Positions 15,155 through 22,623 of a stretch of DNA of 25,679 nt are shown here, piece after piece. The translations under genes and the position numbers were made by a program. The DNA lies in contig CAZUCD010000042.1 of NCBI GenBank assembly GCA_964618855.1, positions 1 to 25,679 of the forward strand. Direction: 5' to 3'. The notes beneath the pieces were generated by a model that saw only the letters and a program-made list of their open reading frames with translations, searched no databases and was not told the origin of the DNA. Source of the stretch: CAZUCD01 sp964618855 (GTDB taxonomy: Bacteria; Sumerlaeota; Sumerlaeia; SLMS01; JANRJK01). The stretch's first letter is position 1. Each line of letters begins with the position of its first letter.

Positions 15155-15922
15155 ATGGAAGTTGCCGTCATCACCGGTGCGTCGATGGGACTCGGGGAGG
15201 AGTTCGCGCACCAGCTCGCCGCGCGGGGAGTGAACCTCTACCTGACGGCGCGCAGCATCGACCTGCTGGACCACCAGGCGCAGTTGCTCAACACGCGCTA
15301 CAACATCACGGCGCAGACATTCCGCTGCGACCTGGCGCAGCCGGGCGCCGCGGGGCTGGTTGCGGCGGACCTGAAGGCGCGCGGGCTGCACCCGTCGTGG
15401 CTCATCAACAACGCGGGATTTGGCGATGCGGGGACGTTCGCCCTCATGGAGCCCGGGCGCATCACGGGCACCCTGATGGTCAACATGGTGGCGCTGACGG
15501 AGCTGACGCGCCTGCTGGTTCCCATGATGAAGTCCGGCGACCGCATAATCAACATATCGAGCACGGCCTCGTTCCAGCCGGTGCCGTTCTTCTCCGTCTA
15601 CGCGGCGACGAAGGCCTACGTGACGAGCTTCACCGAGGGGCTGCACGAGGAGTTGCTGCCGCTGGGGATCCGCGTGCTGTGCCTTTGCCCCGGCCCGACG
15701 GCGACGAACTTCGGGAAGAACAACGGGCTGGACGCGCAGGTCTTTGCGCGGGGACAGACGGCTGCGGACGTGGTGCGCATGGGCCTTTCGGCGAGCGACG
15801 CAAACCGGGCGCTGTGCGTGACGCAGCGGCGGCTCGCCATCGCCGCGCAGCGCGCCGTCCCCCGAGCGGTCGTCCGCAAGGCCGCCGCCGCGATCGCGCG
15901 CAGGATGAAGACTGCGGAATAG
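15155..15922 (+). CDS. classical short-chain dehydrogenase/reductase
   Basis: 255 aa from ATG 15155, with GGAGGAG at 15142-15148 six nt upstream. Rossmann-fold SDR: the nucleotide motif TGASMGLG (7-14), NNAG (85-88), Ser135/136 (INISSTAS), Tyr149 and Lys153 (YAATK) are all present, so it should be active as an NAD(P)-dependent oxidoreductase. The closest style is the 'SDR family NAD(P)-dependent oxidoreductase' group that includes YqjQ and DltE-like proteins (a GEEFAHQLAARG helix, PTATNF after the PG motif). The substrate is unknown. Downstream, the gene at 15946 is convergent, 23 bp apart, with a 12-bp palindrome (ccggggccccgg, 15925-15936) between them. Confidence 0.92.
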   Translation: MEVAVITGASMGLGEEFAHQLAARGVNLYLTARSIDLLDHQAQLLNTRYNITAQTFRCDLAQPGAAGLVAADLKARGLHPSWLINNAGFGDAGTFALMEPGRITGTLMVNMVALTELTRLLVPMMKSGDRIINISSTASFQPVPFFSVYAATKAYVTSFTEGLHEELLPLGIRVLCLCPGPTATNFGKNNGLDAQVFARGQTAADVVRMGLSASDANRALCVTQRRLAIAAQRAVPRAVVRKAAAAIARRMKTAE

Positions 15923-15945
15923 TCCCGGGGCCCCGGTCCCAGGCC

Positions 15946-16182
15946 CTAACCCTCGAGCACAACCTCGCTGGCGGGCTCGTACTCCTTTTCAAGCACCTTG
16001 CGCATCATGCGCTCGGCCTGGTCGGCGGTCTTTCCGTAGAATGTGGGGGCGCGGAACGTGGCAGGGGCTCCGTCGGCGGGTTCGACGCGCGAGACGTAGT
16101 GCCCGTCCTCCTCCGTCACGGTGAGGATCACATCCATCCTCGAGTCGTTGTCGAGGTGGCGGTAGGTGATGCGCTTCTTCAT
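15946..16182 (-). CDS. small conserved-looking protein of unknown function
   Basis: 78 aa from ATG 16182 (MKKRITYRHLDNDSRMDVIL). It has no signal peptide or helix that looks membranous. The composition is charged: VTEEDGHYVSRVEPADG, then FYGKTADQAERMMRKVLEKE. The second half has a helix rich in Lys/Glu, like a small single-domain protein in which a beta sheet precedes a helix. It follows the atypical SDR by 37 bp on the same strand and is probably the last gene of the accD unit. No Shine-Dalgarno precedes it. I do not recognise a family. Confidence 0.6.
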   Translation of the reverse strand: MKKRITYRHLDNDSRMDVILTVTEEDGHYVSRVEPADGAPATFRAPTFYGKTADQAERMMRKVLEKEYEPASEVVLEG

Positions 16183-16219
16183 GTGCTTGGCCGCGCGGGT
16201 TGGGGTTGATCCTCCAACA

Positions 16220-17008
16220 TCAAATGCAGCGGACGAGACCACCGTCAACCAGCCAGTTGCCACCGGTCATGTAGTCGGCAAGGGGCGAGGCGAGAAATGC
16301 GGCCAGGCTGGCGAGTTCGGCGGGCTCGCCAAGGCGCCCCGCCGGTATGGAGCGCAGCATCCCCTCGCGGATGGCCTCCGGCGTCGTGCCGGCCTTCGCG
16401 GCCTGCACATCGAACAGGTGGCGGAGCCGGTCCGTGTCGAAGCGCCCGGGGGCGAGCGAGTGGACCCGGACGCGCTCGGGGGCGAGCTCCTCCGCGAGGG
16501 TCTTCACGAGGCCGACGACGGCTGGGCGAAACGTGTTCGAAAGCGTCAGGCCGGCGACGGGCTGCCGGGTGGAGCTGCTGGTGACGACGAGGATGCGCGG
16601 CGCCGGGCTTAGCGCGAGCAGGGGCAGCGCCTCGCGAGCGATGCGCACTGGGCCGAGCACGACGAGATCGCACGCGGCGCCCCACTGCTCATCCGTGAGG
16701 TCGCGGATGCCGCCCGCGGGTGGGCCGCCGCTGTTGCAGACGATGATGTCGAGCCTGCCGAAGTTCTCGCGCGCGGCGGCGACCAGGACGGACGCCGCGT
16801 CGGGCGCCGCGCTGTCGCACGGAACCGCGTGGACCGTGGCTCCGGTTTGGGAGGCGATTTCCCGCGCGGCAGCGGAGAGCGGTCCTGGGGTCCTCGAGGA
16901 GACGACTAGGTTGCAGCCCTCCGCTGCGAGGGCGTGCGCTATGGCGCGGCCCAGGCCGCGGCTCGCTCCCTGGACGATGGCCGCGTGGCCGCGCAGGCGG
17001 AGGTCCAC
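16220..17008 (-). CDS. atypical SDR lacking the catalytic Tyr/Lys (BKR-like)
   Basis: 262 aa from GTG 17008, 6 bp after accD. The fold markers are there: GASRGLG (14-20), CNSGG in place of NNAG (91-95), VVTSSS (141-146), VHSLAPGRFDT and the C-terminal WLVDGG. The YxxxK pair is replaced by SNTFR (residues 157-161, Tyr to Ser and Lys to Arg). This matches the known group of beta-ketoacyl-ACP-reductase-like SDRs that lack a perfect NAD motif and catalytic tetrad. Its reaction is therefore uncertain and it might be non-catalytic. Its place directly behind accD hints at fatty-acid metabolism. No ribosome binding site is seen, so translation is probably coupled to accD. Confidence 0.88.
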   Translation of the reverse strand: MDLRLRGHAAIVQGASRGLGRAIAHALAAEGCNLVVSSRTPGPLSAAAREIASQTGATVHAVPCDSAAPDAASVLVAAARENFGRLDIIVCNSGGPPAGGIRDLTDEQWGAACDLVVLGPVRIAREALPLLALSPAPRILVVTSSSTRQPVAGLTLSNTFRPAVVGLVKTLAEELAPERVRVHSLAPGRFDTDRLRHLFDVQAAKAGTTPEAIREGMLRSIPAGRLGEPAELASLAAFLASPLADYMTGGNWLVDGGLVRCI

Positions 17009-17014
17009 GGCGCG

Positions 17015-18022
17015 TCAGCGCTTGGCGGCGGCCGCGCGGCGCTTCCCCCCGTTCCCGGGGGCCTCGGCCTCCGCGACGGGGATCGGCTCCGCATTTTCCG
17101 CGGCCTTCAGCGACTCGGCGTCGGCAATCCGCGAGGCCTGGTCCGGCGTCGGCTCGTCCGTGCGCAGCAAGTGCTTCAGCACTCGGACGAGCGTCTCCTT
17201 CAATTCGCGCCGGTCTGCAACGATGTCGACAAAGCCCTTGTCGCGCTGGAACTCCGCCGTCTGGAACGTGGGGGGAAGCTGCTGCTTGATCGTCTGCTCG
17301 ATGACGCGCTTGCCTGCAAATCCGATGTAGGCCTTCGGCTCGGCGATGATGATGTCGCCGAGTGAGGCAAAGCTGGCCATGACGCCCGCGGTGCTCGGGT
17401 CGGCGAGGATGACGACGAAGGGGATCCGCGCCAGGTCAAGTTGGTGGCAGAGGAGCGATGTCTTCGCCATTTGCATCAGGGAGAGGATGCCCTCCTGCAT
17501 GCGGGCGCCCCCGGTGCTGACGACGGTGACGCAGGGGATGCGCTCGCGCAGGGAGACCTCCATCGCGCGCGTGACCTTCTCCCCGACGACGGAGCCCATC
17601 GACCCGCCCATGAATGCAAAGTCCATCACGGCGAGGGAGACCTGGACCCCCCCGATCCGCGCGTGCCCGGTGATGACGGCGTCGTTGCGGCCGGTCTTCT
17701 TGCGGGTCGAGGCGATGTAGTCGGCGTACTTGCGCTTGTCCTCGAAGCCCAGCGGGTCGGCCGCCTGGAGGTGGGCGTCGAACTCTGCGAACGTGCCTGC
17801 GTCGGCGAGGAGTTCGATGCGCTCGCGCGCGGGGAGGCGGTCGTGGTGGCCGCAGTTGGGGCAGACGCGGTTGCCCAGTACGAAGTCCTTGCTGAGGAGC
17901 ACGGTCTCGCAGCTCTTGCACTTGTTCCACATGTCGGCCGGGATGCGGTCGCGCTGCGCGGGCTCCGGTGCCGGGGGGTTCAGCGTCATGAACTGCGGGG
18001 TGGGTCTGCGGAACCAGCGCAT
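17015..18022 (-). CDS. accD: acetyl-CoA carboxylase carboxyltransferase subunit beta
   Basis: 335 aa from ATG 18022. AccD with AccA transfers carboxyl from carboxy-biotin to acetyl-CoA, giving malonyl-CoA for fatty-acid synthesis. The N-terminal zinc ribbon is CKSC (Cys35, Cys38) and CPNC (Cys54, Cys57). The carboxyltransferase core follows (MDFAFMGGSMGSVVGEKVTR; VVSTGGARMQEGILSLMQM; DPSTAGVMASFASLGDIII; GFAGKRVIEQT). Core length matches the family; about 45 extra residues at the C-terminus (after LLRTDEP) are Ala/Glu-rich, with a basic end (GKRRAAAAKR). AccA is not in this window. It leads the accD-SDR-78-aa unit. Upstream on the same strand is a tandem repeat, and no Shine-Dalgarno is visible. 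Confidence 0.97.
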   Translation of the reverse strand: MRWFRRPTPQFMTLNPPAPEPAQRDRIPADMWNKCKSCETVLLSKDFVLGNRVCPNCGHHDRLPARERIELLADAGTFAEFDAHLQAADPLGFEDKRKYADYIASTRKKTGRNDAVITGHARIGGVQVSLAVMDFAFMGGSMGSVVGEKVTRAMEVSLRERIPCVTVVSTGGARMQEGILSLMQMAKTSLLCHQLDLARIPFVVILADPSTAGVMASFASLGDIIIAEPKAYIGFAGKRVIEQTIKQQLPPTFQTAEFQRDKGFVDIVADRRELKETLVRVLKHLLRTDEPTPDQASRIADAESLKAAENAEPIPVAEAEAPGNGGKRRAAAAKR

Positions 18023-18099
18023 GTTGGGGGGCGTCCGTGTGCCTTGGCGATCTGGGGATAGGGTCCCGCCCGCCCCGTGGCAACGTCAAGGCCACGCCG

Positions 18100-18181
18100 C
18101 GTAATCAGGGACAGGAACCATTTTTCGCGGCGTGACAGCGCGTAAACAGGGACAGGAACCATTTTACGCGGCGTGACAGGG
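18100..18181. repeat. tandem 41-bp repeat with internal inverted repeat
   Basis: Two copies start at 18100 and 18141 and differ at 3 of 41 positions. Both carry cagggacaggaaccatttt. In the second copy CGCGTAAA (18139-18146) and TTTACGCG (18163-18170) form an 8-bp inverted repeat around a 16-nt loop. The first copy has the same layout with a mismatch. This has the form of REP-like or short mobile elements. It lies between the divergent accD and kinase units. Confidence 0.8.
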
Positions 18182-18240
18182 GGTGAGTGTCGAGTGCGCG
18201 CAGTATCGCGCACTTGCCCGAAACCCGATTGCGGCAGAAA

Positions 18241-18300
18241 CACAAACCTACCACAAAGGCACAAGGTATTGGCCCCTGATCCCTGACCCCCGGCCCCCAT
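18241..18300. repeat. fragments of two dispersed repeat families
   Basis: accacaaaggcacaagg (18249-18265) resembles the 9-nt-periodic repeats of 4619-4824. It is followed by cccctgatccctgacccccg and gcccccatc, like the runs at 5294 and 9541. No gene or RNA is recognised in 18023-18304 beyond these and the tandem repeat. Confidence 0.5.
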
Positions 18301-18304
18301 CACA

Positions 18305-18790
18305 TTGATCCCACTCCAGAGATTTGTGACGTATGCGCCGAGCGTCCGGATGGGCGGGGGCGGGGAGTTGCACGTGGCGATGACGCTGCCGCACCGGGCA
18401 AGGACGCTGTTCCTCAGGAACGCCCAGCTTGAGGCGGATCCGGTGGGACAGGTCTTTCGAGTGAGGACGCGTCACCTCGCGAGCGTGGTGGAGCGCGAGG
18501 TGCCCTTCGGCGATGTCGCCGAGGTCGGCATCGACTTTTCCACGCGAACCCCCATGTTCATGTTCGGCACGCAGGACGAAGCGTACGACATCGTGCTGCG
18601 TCTGCGCGACCACACCGACCTCGTGCTGTTCACGCTCTCGGGCAACCAGCACGTCCCATTCCTTGCGCGGTTGCTGGGGGCGACGGACCTTGGCGAGTCG
18701 AGCGAGCCGCGCCTTGAGGCCAACGTCCTGCGGGCGATCATCGAAAGCGTGCTGGGCTACGATGACTACGACGCGACGGAGTCCGCGTGA
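18305..18790 (+). CDS. 161-aa protein of unknown function coupled to a Ser/Thr kinase
   Basis: The longest frame starts at TTG 18305. Alternatives are GTG 18326, ATG 18350 and GTG 18374; the last has GGGGAG 6 nt upstream and is a good candidate. The core is LRNAQLEADPVGQVFRVRTR and ASVVEREVPFGDVAEVGIDF, then TPMFMFGTQDEAYDIVLRLR and HTDLVLFTLSGNQHVPFLAR. It looks like an alpha/beta domain with a beta sheet that alternates hydrophobic and charged residues. There is no membrane helix or signal. The stop overlaps the kinase GTG by 4 nt, so the product probably works with the kinase as substrate, regulator or adaptor. No family recognised. Confidence 0.65.
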   Translation: MIPLQRFVTYAPSVRMGGGGELHVAMTLPHRARTLFLRNAQLEADPVGQVFRVRTRHLASVVEREVPFGDVAEVGIDFSTRTPMFMFGTQDEAYDIVLRLRDHTDLVLFTLSGNQHVPFLARLLGATDLGESSEPRLEANVLRAIIESVLGYDDYDATESA

Positions 18791-20376
18791 GCGCGCCCCC
18801 CGACCACACGGTGACGGAGATCCTCGCGTCGCTGCCCGGCCTGACGCCGGACGGGGGCGCGTCGTACAACCCGACGCTGGTCCTGGCGCAGCAGCAGGCC
18901 CGCGCAGCGGAGGTGGACACCGCGTCGATGCTGGTTCCGCGCGGGGTGGTTGAGCCGCCGCAACCGCGCCCCGGTCCGGGCGCGGAGGAGTCGTCGGGCT
19001 CCCCGCTTGCGGAGTACATCGCAAGAATCCCCGTGAACGAGCGGTTCGAGCTGGACAAGCCGCTGGCGAAGGGAGGCATTGGGGAGGTTTGGAATGCGCG
19101 CCAGAAGGCCCTCCAGCGCGTCCTCGCCGTCAAGCGCCTGCGCCTCGACAAGTTCCCCAAGGATGAAATGCCCCAGGGCCTGAGCCACCCGATCGAGGTG
19201 GCGTTCTACCAGGAGGCGCTCCTGACGGCGAACCTGGAGCACCCGAACATCGTCCCGGTTTACGACCTCGGAATCGACGAAGAGGGGAGGCTGCTGCTCG
19301 CGATGAAGCTGATCCGCGGGCACGGGTGGAACGAGCTGATCCGGAAGGACTTCGGGACGATGCCTATCGGCAAGTTCCTGAGGAAGCACCTCCAGGTGCT
19401 GATGGGGGTGTGCGAGGCGGTGAGGTTCGCGCACTCGCGCGGGATCGTGCACCGCGACCTGAAGCCCGCGCAGGTCGTGGTCGGGGACTACGGCGAGGTG
19501 CAGCTCATGGACTGGGGGCTGGCTATTGTTTATGATACGGCTGCGGCCAGAAACACGATCCCCCACGTGATGGAGCTGAACGCCGTTCCCACGACGCGCG
19601 ACGGGCCGAACCCGGCCGGGACGCCGGCGTTCATGGCGCCGGAGCAGCTCGACAAGACCACGCAGCGCATCTGCCCGGCCACGGATGTGTTCCTGCTTGG
19701 GGGGATCCTGTACCAATTGCTGACGGGGGCGGGACCGTACTCCGGGATGGACTCGAAGACGGCGATGGCGAGGGCGGCCGTGTGCGACATGCGGCCCATC
19801 CAGGAACGCGCGGGGGAGCGGTTCGTGCCGCAGGAGCTGGCGGCGCTCGCCAACTGGGCGCTCTCGCGCTCGATCGCGGACCGGCCGCAGACCGTGCGCG
19901 TGTTCATGGACCACCTCGCGGACTTCCTGGAGAATGCCGAGCGCCGGTGGGAGTCGCTGGAGCTGACCGCGCGGGTGGACGAGGCCCTGCGCGCACCCGG
20001 GGTGGACATCAGGGCGCTCGGGCTGCTGCAGAGCCAGGTCGACAACGCCGCGGGCCTTTGGCCCCGCAATCCCGAGATCGATCCGCTTCGTTCCCGCATC
20101 GTCGCGGCGCACACGAATCTCCTGGTGAACGAGGACTACCAGACGCACCGGGCGATCACGATGGCGAACAGCCTTTCGGACAAGAGGCTGCGGAACTACC
20201 TGATCGCGCACATCGAGAGGGGCTGGGGGAGGCAGAAGCGCCGCAAGTCGCTGGTGACGCAGCTCATCATCCTCGGCGTCGTGCTGCTGGGCATCCTCGC
20301 CGCGGCCGCCCTGTACCAACTTGTTCCGCATGGGGGCGGGGCTGCGGAGGCGGACGCGGCGGAGCAGTCCGGGTAG
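18787..20376 (+). CDS. membrane-anchored Hanks-type Ser/Thr protein kinase
   Basis: 529 aa from GTG 18787 (GTGA overlap with the upstream gene). Residues 1-85 are a Pro-rich variable N-terminus. The kinase domain spans about 87-375: glycine loop KGGIGEVW (95-102), Lys116 (VLAVKRLR), helix-C Glu143, catalytic loop HRDLKPAQ (222-229), MDWG (241-244) and APE (284-286). The catalytic-loop Asn that binds magnesium is Gln229 here, which is unusual. A DWG in place of DFG is common in kinases of Planctomycetota-like bacteria. Helical regions follow, with a single TM near 489-512 (LVTQLIILGVVLLGILAAAA) and a short Ala/Gly tail outside. The kinase is therefore cytoplasmic, and the FHA protein at 9726 could read its phosphorylated targets. 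Confidence 0.93.
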   Translation: MSAPPDHTVTEILASLPGLTPDGGASYNPTLVLAQQQARAAEVDTASMLVPRGVVEPPQPRPGPGAEESSGSPLAEYIARIPVNERFELDKPLAKGGIGEVWNARQKALQRVLAVKRLRLDKFPKDEMPQGLSHPIEVAFYQEALLTANLEHPNIVPVYDLGIDEEGRLLLAMKLIRGHGWNELIRKDFGTMPIGKFLRKHLQVLMGVCEAVRFAHSRGIVHRDLKPAQVVVGDYGEVQLMDWGLAIVYDTAAARNTIPHVMELNAVPTTRDGPNPAGTPAFMAPEQLDKTTQRICPATDVFLLGGILYQLLTGAGPYSGMDSKTAMARAAVCDMRPIQERAGERFVPQELAALANWALSRSIADRPQTVRVFMDHLADFLENAERRWESLELTARVDEALRAPGVDIRALGLLQSQVDNAAGLWPRNPEIDPLRSRIVAAHTNLLVNEDYQTHRAITMANSLSDKRLRNYLIAHIERGWGRQKRRKSLVTQLIILGVVLLGILAAAALYQLVPHGGGAAEADAAEQSG

Positions 20377-20385
20377 GGCGGGCCC

Positions 20386-20865
20386 TCAGGCGGCGCGGCG
20401 CGCGGGGAGCATCCCGCGAAACCTGAGCGTGCGCGCGCCCGCAAGCGGGCCGAGGCGCCATGCCAGCACGAGCCCGGGCGGGTCCGAGAGCAACGCGGCA
20501 TCGAGTGCGGCGCGGCGCGTCGAGACGCGCCAGAGCGCGAGTTCCACGCGCCCCTCGTCGGGGAGGCGGCGCGAGGCGCGGAGCCACGCGGCGAACCGTG
20601 CGCCATCGGTCGAGTAGTACCCCTCGCTCGCCGGGTGCGAGGTTGAGGCGTACTCGGCGAACAGCGGGGCGAACGCGGATCCGAGCGCGCGCGCGAGCCT
20701 TGGCCATGCCCGCGCGACGCCGCGGGTGCGCTTGCGCAGGAGCGAACCCGACGTGGCGGCGGCCCACGCCGCGTCGAAGCCCTGGGGAAGGGGCGCGCCC
20801 GCGACGAGGGCCCGGACGAGGCCATCCTGGCGCGCGCGCAGCCGCTCCCGGGCGTCAGTGGGCAT
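20386..20865 (-). CDS. MNIO partner protein, SCO6045/DUF2063-like
   Basis: 159 aa from ATG 20865, which overlaps the end of the MNIO gene by 11 nt. It begins TDARERLRARQDGLVRALVA, the short 'L..RQ..L..AL..G..LP.GF' helix that opens DUF2063/SCO6045-type partners of MNIO enzymes. Helices follow: SLLRKRTRGVARAWPRL, then FAPLFAEYASTSHPASEGYY. The later part (RVELALWRVSTRRAALDAAL) matches the same layout. Such partners act as RRE-like or scaffold proteins that bind the precursor and complete the MNIO enzyme (HvfC/BufC role in bufferin systems). It is last in the operon and convergent with the kinase gene, 9 bp apart. Assignment to this partner class is from context plus the N-terminal pattern. Confidence 0.7.
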   Translation of the reverse strand: MPTDARERLRARQDGLVRALVAGAPLPQGFDAAWAAATSGSLLRKRTRGVARAWPRLARALGSAFAPLFAEYASTSHPASEGYYSTDGARFAAWLRASRRLPDEGRVELALWRVSTRRAALDAALLSDPPGLVLAWRLGPLAGARTLRFRGMLPARRAA

Positions 20866-21715
20866 GGGCGCGCGCCCTCCGCCGGGCGGTGCCCGCCGCG
20901 ACGGCCGCCCGCAGGCTCCCGAGTTCCCCCGCGAGCTCACCCTCCGGGGGGAAGTGGTCGTCGCGCTCGATCATGTACCCGGGAATGTCCGCGTGCGCCG
21001 ACACCTCCTCGACGAGTGCGAAAACCTCGGGGGCGACGGCGTGCGCGTGCGTGTCGTGGTAGATGCCGTCGCGCTCCTCCCCCCCGCCGACGTGCATGTA
21101 GGCGAGTCGATCCATCGGGAGGCCCGCGATGAACTCGCGGGGCTCGAGGCCGAAGTTGCAGGCGGCCGCGTGCACGTTTGCGGCATCGAGCAGGAGCAGC
21201 GCCCCCGTGCGCGCGAGCAGCCCCGCGAGGAAGCCGGTCTCCGTGAGTTCCGCGTCGGGCCACTCCACGAGGGCCGCGATGTTCTCGAGGCCAAGGGGCA
21301 CGGGCAGGTGGCGCTGCGCGAAGGCGACGTTCTCCGCCAGGACATCCAGCATTTCATGCGTGCGCGGCACGGGCAGGAGATGGCCGGCCTCCACGCCGCC
21401 AGCGCGCACGAAGGCGACATGCTCGGTCACGAATGGGGAGTCGAATCGCTCCGCAAGCCGGGCCAGGTGAGCGAGCCGTCGCCCGTCGGGCATGTCGGCG
21501 CCGCCGAGCGAGAGCGAGATTCCATGCGGTATCACTTGAACCCCGCGTCCGTGCAGCCTGAGCAATGCCTCGGGCGGGTGTGTCGGATCGATGGACTCGG
21601 CGACGACCTCGACGAAGCCGAGCCCCTCGAAGCGTTCGATGAAGAGCGCGATCTCGGGGCGCCATCCGATGCCAAGTCCGAGGGCGCGCGGTGAGTTCCG
21701 CGGTGTCGTAGTCAT
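20855..21715 (-). CDS. DUF692 family multinuclear non-heme iron oxidase (MNIO)
   Basis: 286 aa from ATG 21715, whose ATGA overlaps the upstream stop. The longer open frame toward 22933 is antisense-like to other genes and was not used. A TIM-barrel enzyme of the family of MbnB, TglH and BufB, which oxidise cysteine residues in peptides with iron ions. The ligand-like residues lie in order: His64 (VIPHGIS), His99 (TEHVAF), Glu144 (LENIAAL), Asp177, Asn180 and His182 (LLDAANVHAA), His208 (YMHVGGG), Asp221 and His223 (HDTHAHAV), Glu250 (MIERDDHFP). This full set suggests an active enzyme. The upstream Cys-rich membrane protein is the probable substrate, and the next gene the partner protein. Confidence 0.93.
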   Translation of the reverse strand: MTTTPRNSPRALGLGIGWRPEIALFIERFEGLGFVEVVAESIDPTHPPEALLRLHGRGVQVIPHGISLSLGGADMPDGRRLAHLARLAERFDSPFVTEHVAFVRAGGVEAGHLLPVPRTHEMLDVLAENVAFAQRHLPVPLGLENIAALVEWPDAELTETGFLAGLLARTGALLLLDAANVHAAACNFGLEPREFIAGLPMDRLAYMHVGGGEERDGIYHDTHAHAVAPEVFALVEEVSAHADIPGYMIERDDHFPPEGELAGELGSLRAAVAAGTARRRARAHAH

Positions 21716-22623
21716 CCGCCGCACCCCCCGCATCCCCCGCCCCCGCATCCTCCGCCGCAGGAGGAGCCGCCGCAGGAGCTGCTGCCCCCGCTGCACGAGG
21801 AGCCGGTGTTGCCGACGTAGCGCTGCTGCGCCGCGCGGAGGTCCTCCAGGCCGGGGGTTGTGAGCGCGCCCACGCCGAACAGCGCGGCGGCCAGCGCGAG
21901 GTCTCCCGTGAGGAGCGTGCCGCCCGTCTCGGCGGTGGCCTTCAGGGCGGCACTGTGGTCCTTCAGGTCCCTGAGCACCGCGTCCCCCCGGCGCGACCGG
22001 TGCGGGCTCGAGAAGAGGTACACCAGTGCGATCAGGACGGTGAGCACGGTGAGGAAGACGAGGAACTCGACGGGGCGCTCCCGCTCGAGTCCGACCCTGA
22101 TCTTCGCGATGCCGAAGGCGGCCAGCGCAAACATGGCGAGGGACGTCCCGGCACGGACCGCGAGGGCATTTCCCCAGTCGGCGAGAAGGCCGTACGCGGC
22201 GAGCTTCTCTCGTGGGCGGGCGAGGACGTCCTTGGGCGGGGATGTCAGGATGCTGCGGAGGCTGACCCCCTTGGCCCCGCTGCGGGCGACGTGTGCGTGG
22301 ATCCCGGCGAGGACCGGTGAGGTTGCCCCCATGAGGAGGCCGGCCGCGCGGACCTTGCCATCGGAGGGCGAGACGGCGAGGAGGCGCTCCTTGACGAGCG
22401 CTGCGAGCGCGGCCTCGGCGGCGCGCGTCTCCCGCCCCTGCAGGTAGGCCACGTCGTAGGGATCCAGGGGCGGCATCGCGCGCGGTGCGTCGTACGGGCC
22501 GCGCACGAAGCGGCGGACGAGCCCCGTGGCACACAGCAGGATGAATCCCGTAAGCAGGTAGAGCTTGAGGAAGTCGGGACCGGGGAGGTCCAGGACCCCG
22601 AAGAGGGAGTCTAGTTCGTTCAT
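21712..22623 (-). CDS. TIGR04222-like membrane protein with Gly/Cys tail, putative MNIO substrate
   Basis: 303 aa from ATG 22623 (ATGA overlap with the preceding gene). TM helices: about 17-39 (FLKLYLLTGFILLCATGL), 157-175 and 186-205 (EFLVFLTVLTVLIALVYL). Between them lies the TIGR04222-type segment LDPYDVAYLQGRETRAAEAA (53-72) with a winged-helix-like region (LAALVKERLLAV; SILTSPPKDVL). The C-terminus from residue 274 is Ser/Gly/Cys only, with Cys at 277, 284, 289, 293, 298 and 301 and motifs SSCGG and GGCGGCGG. Tails of this sort recall RiPP precursor cores, and this family is known to occur near DUF692 genes. The tail could be oxidised or modified at cysteine, for metal binding or another use. 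Function is otherwise unknown. Confidence 0.85.
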   Translation of the reverse strand: MNELDSLFGVLDLPGPDFLKLYLLTGFILLCATGLVRRFVRGPYDAPRAMPPLDPYDVAYLQGRETRAAEAALAALVKERLLAVSPSDGKVRAAGLLMGATSPVLAGIHAHVARSGAKGVSLRSILTSPPKDVLARPREKLAAYGLLADWGNALAVRAGTSLAMFALAAFGIAKIRVGLERERPVEFLVFLTVLTVLIALVYLFSSPHRSRRGDAVLRDLKDHSAALKATAETGGTLLTGDLALAAALFGVGALTTPGLEDLRAAQQRYVGNTGSSCSGGSSSCGGSSCGGGCGGGGCGGCGG

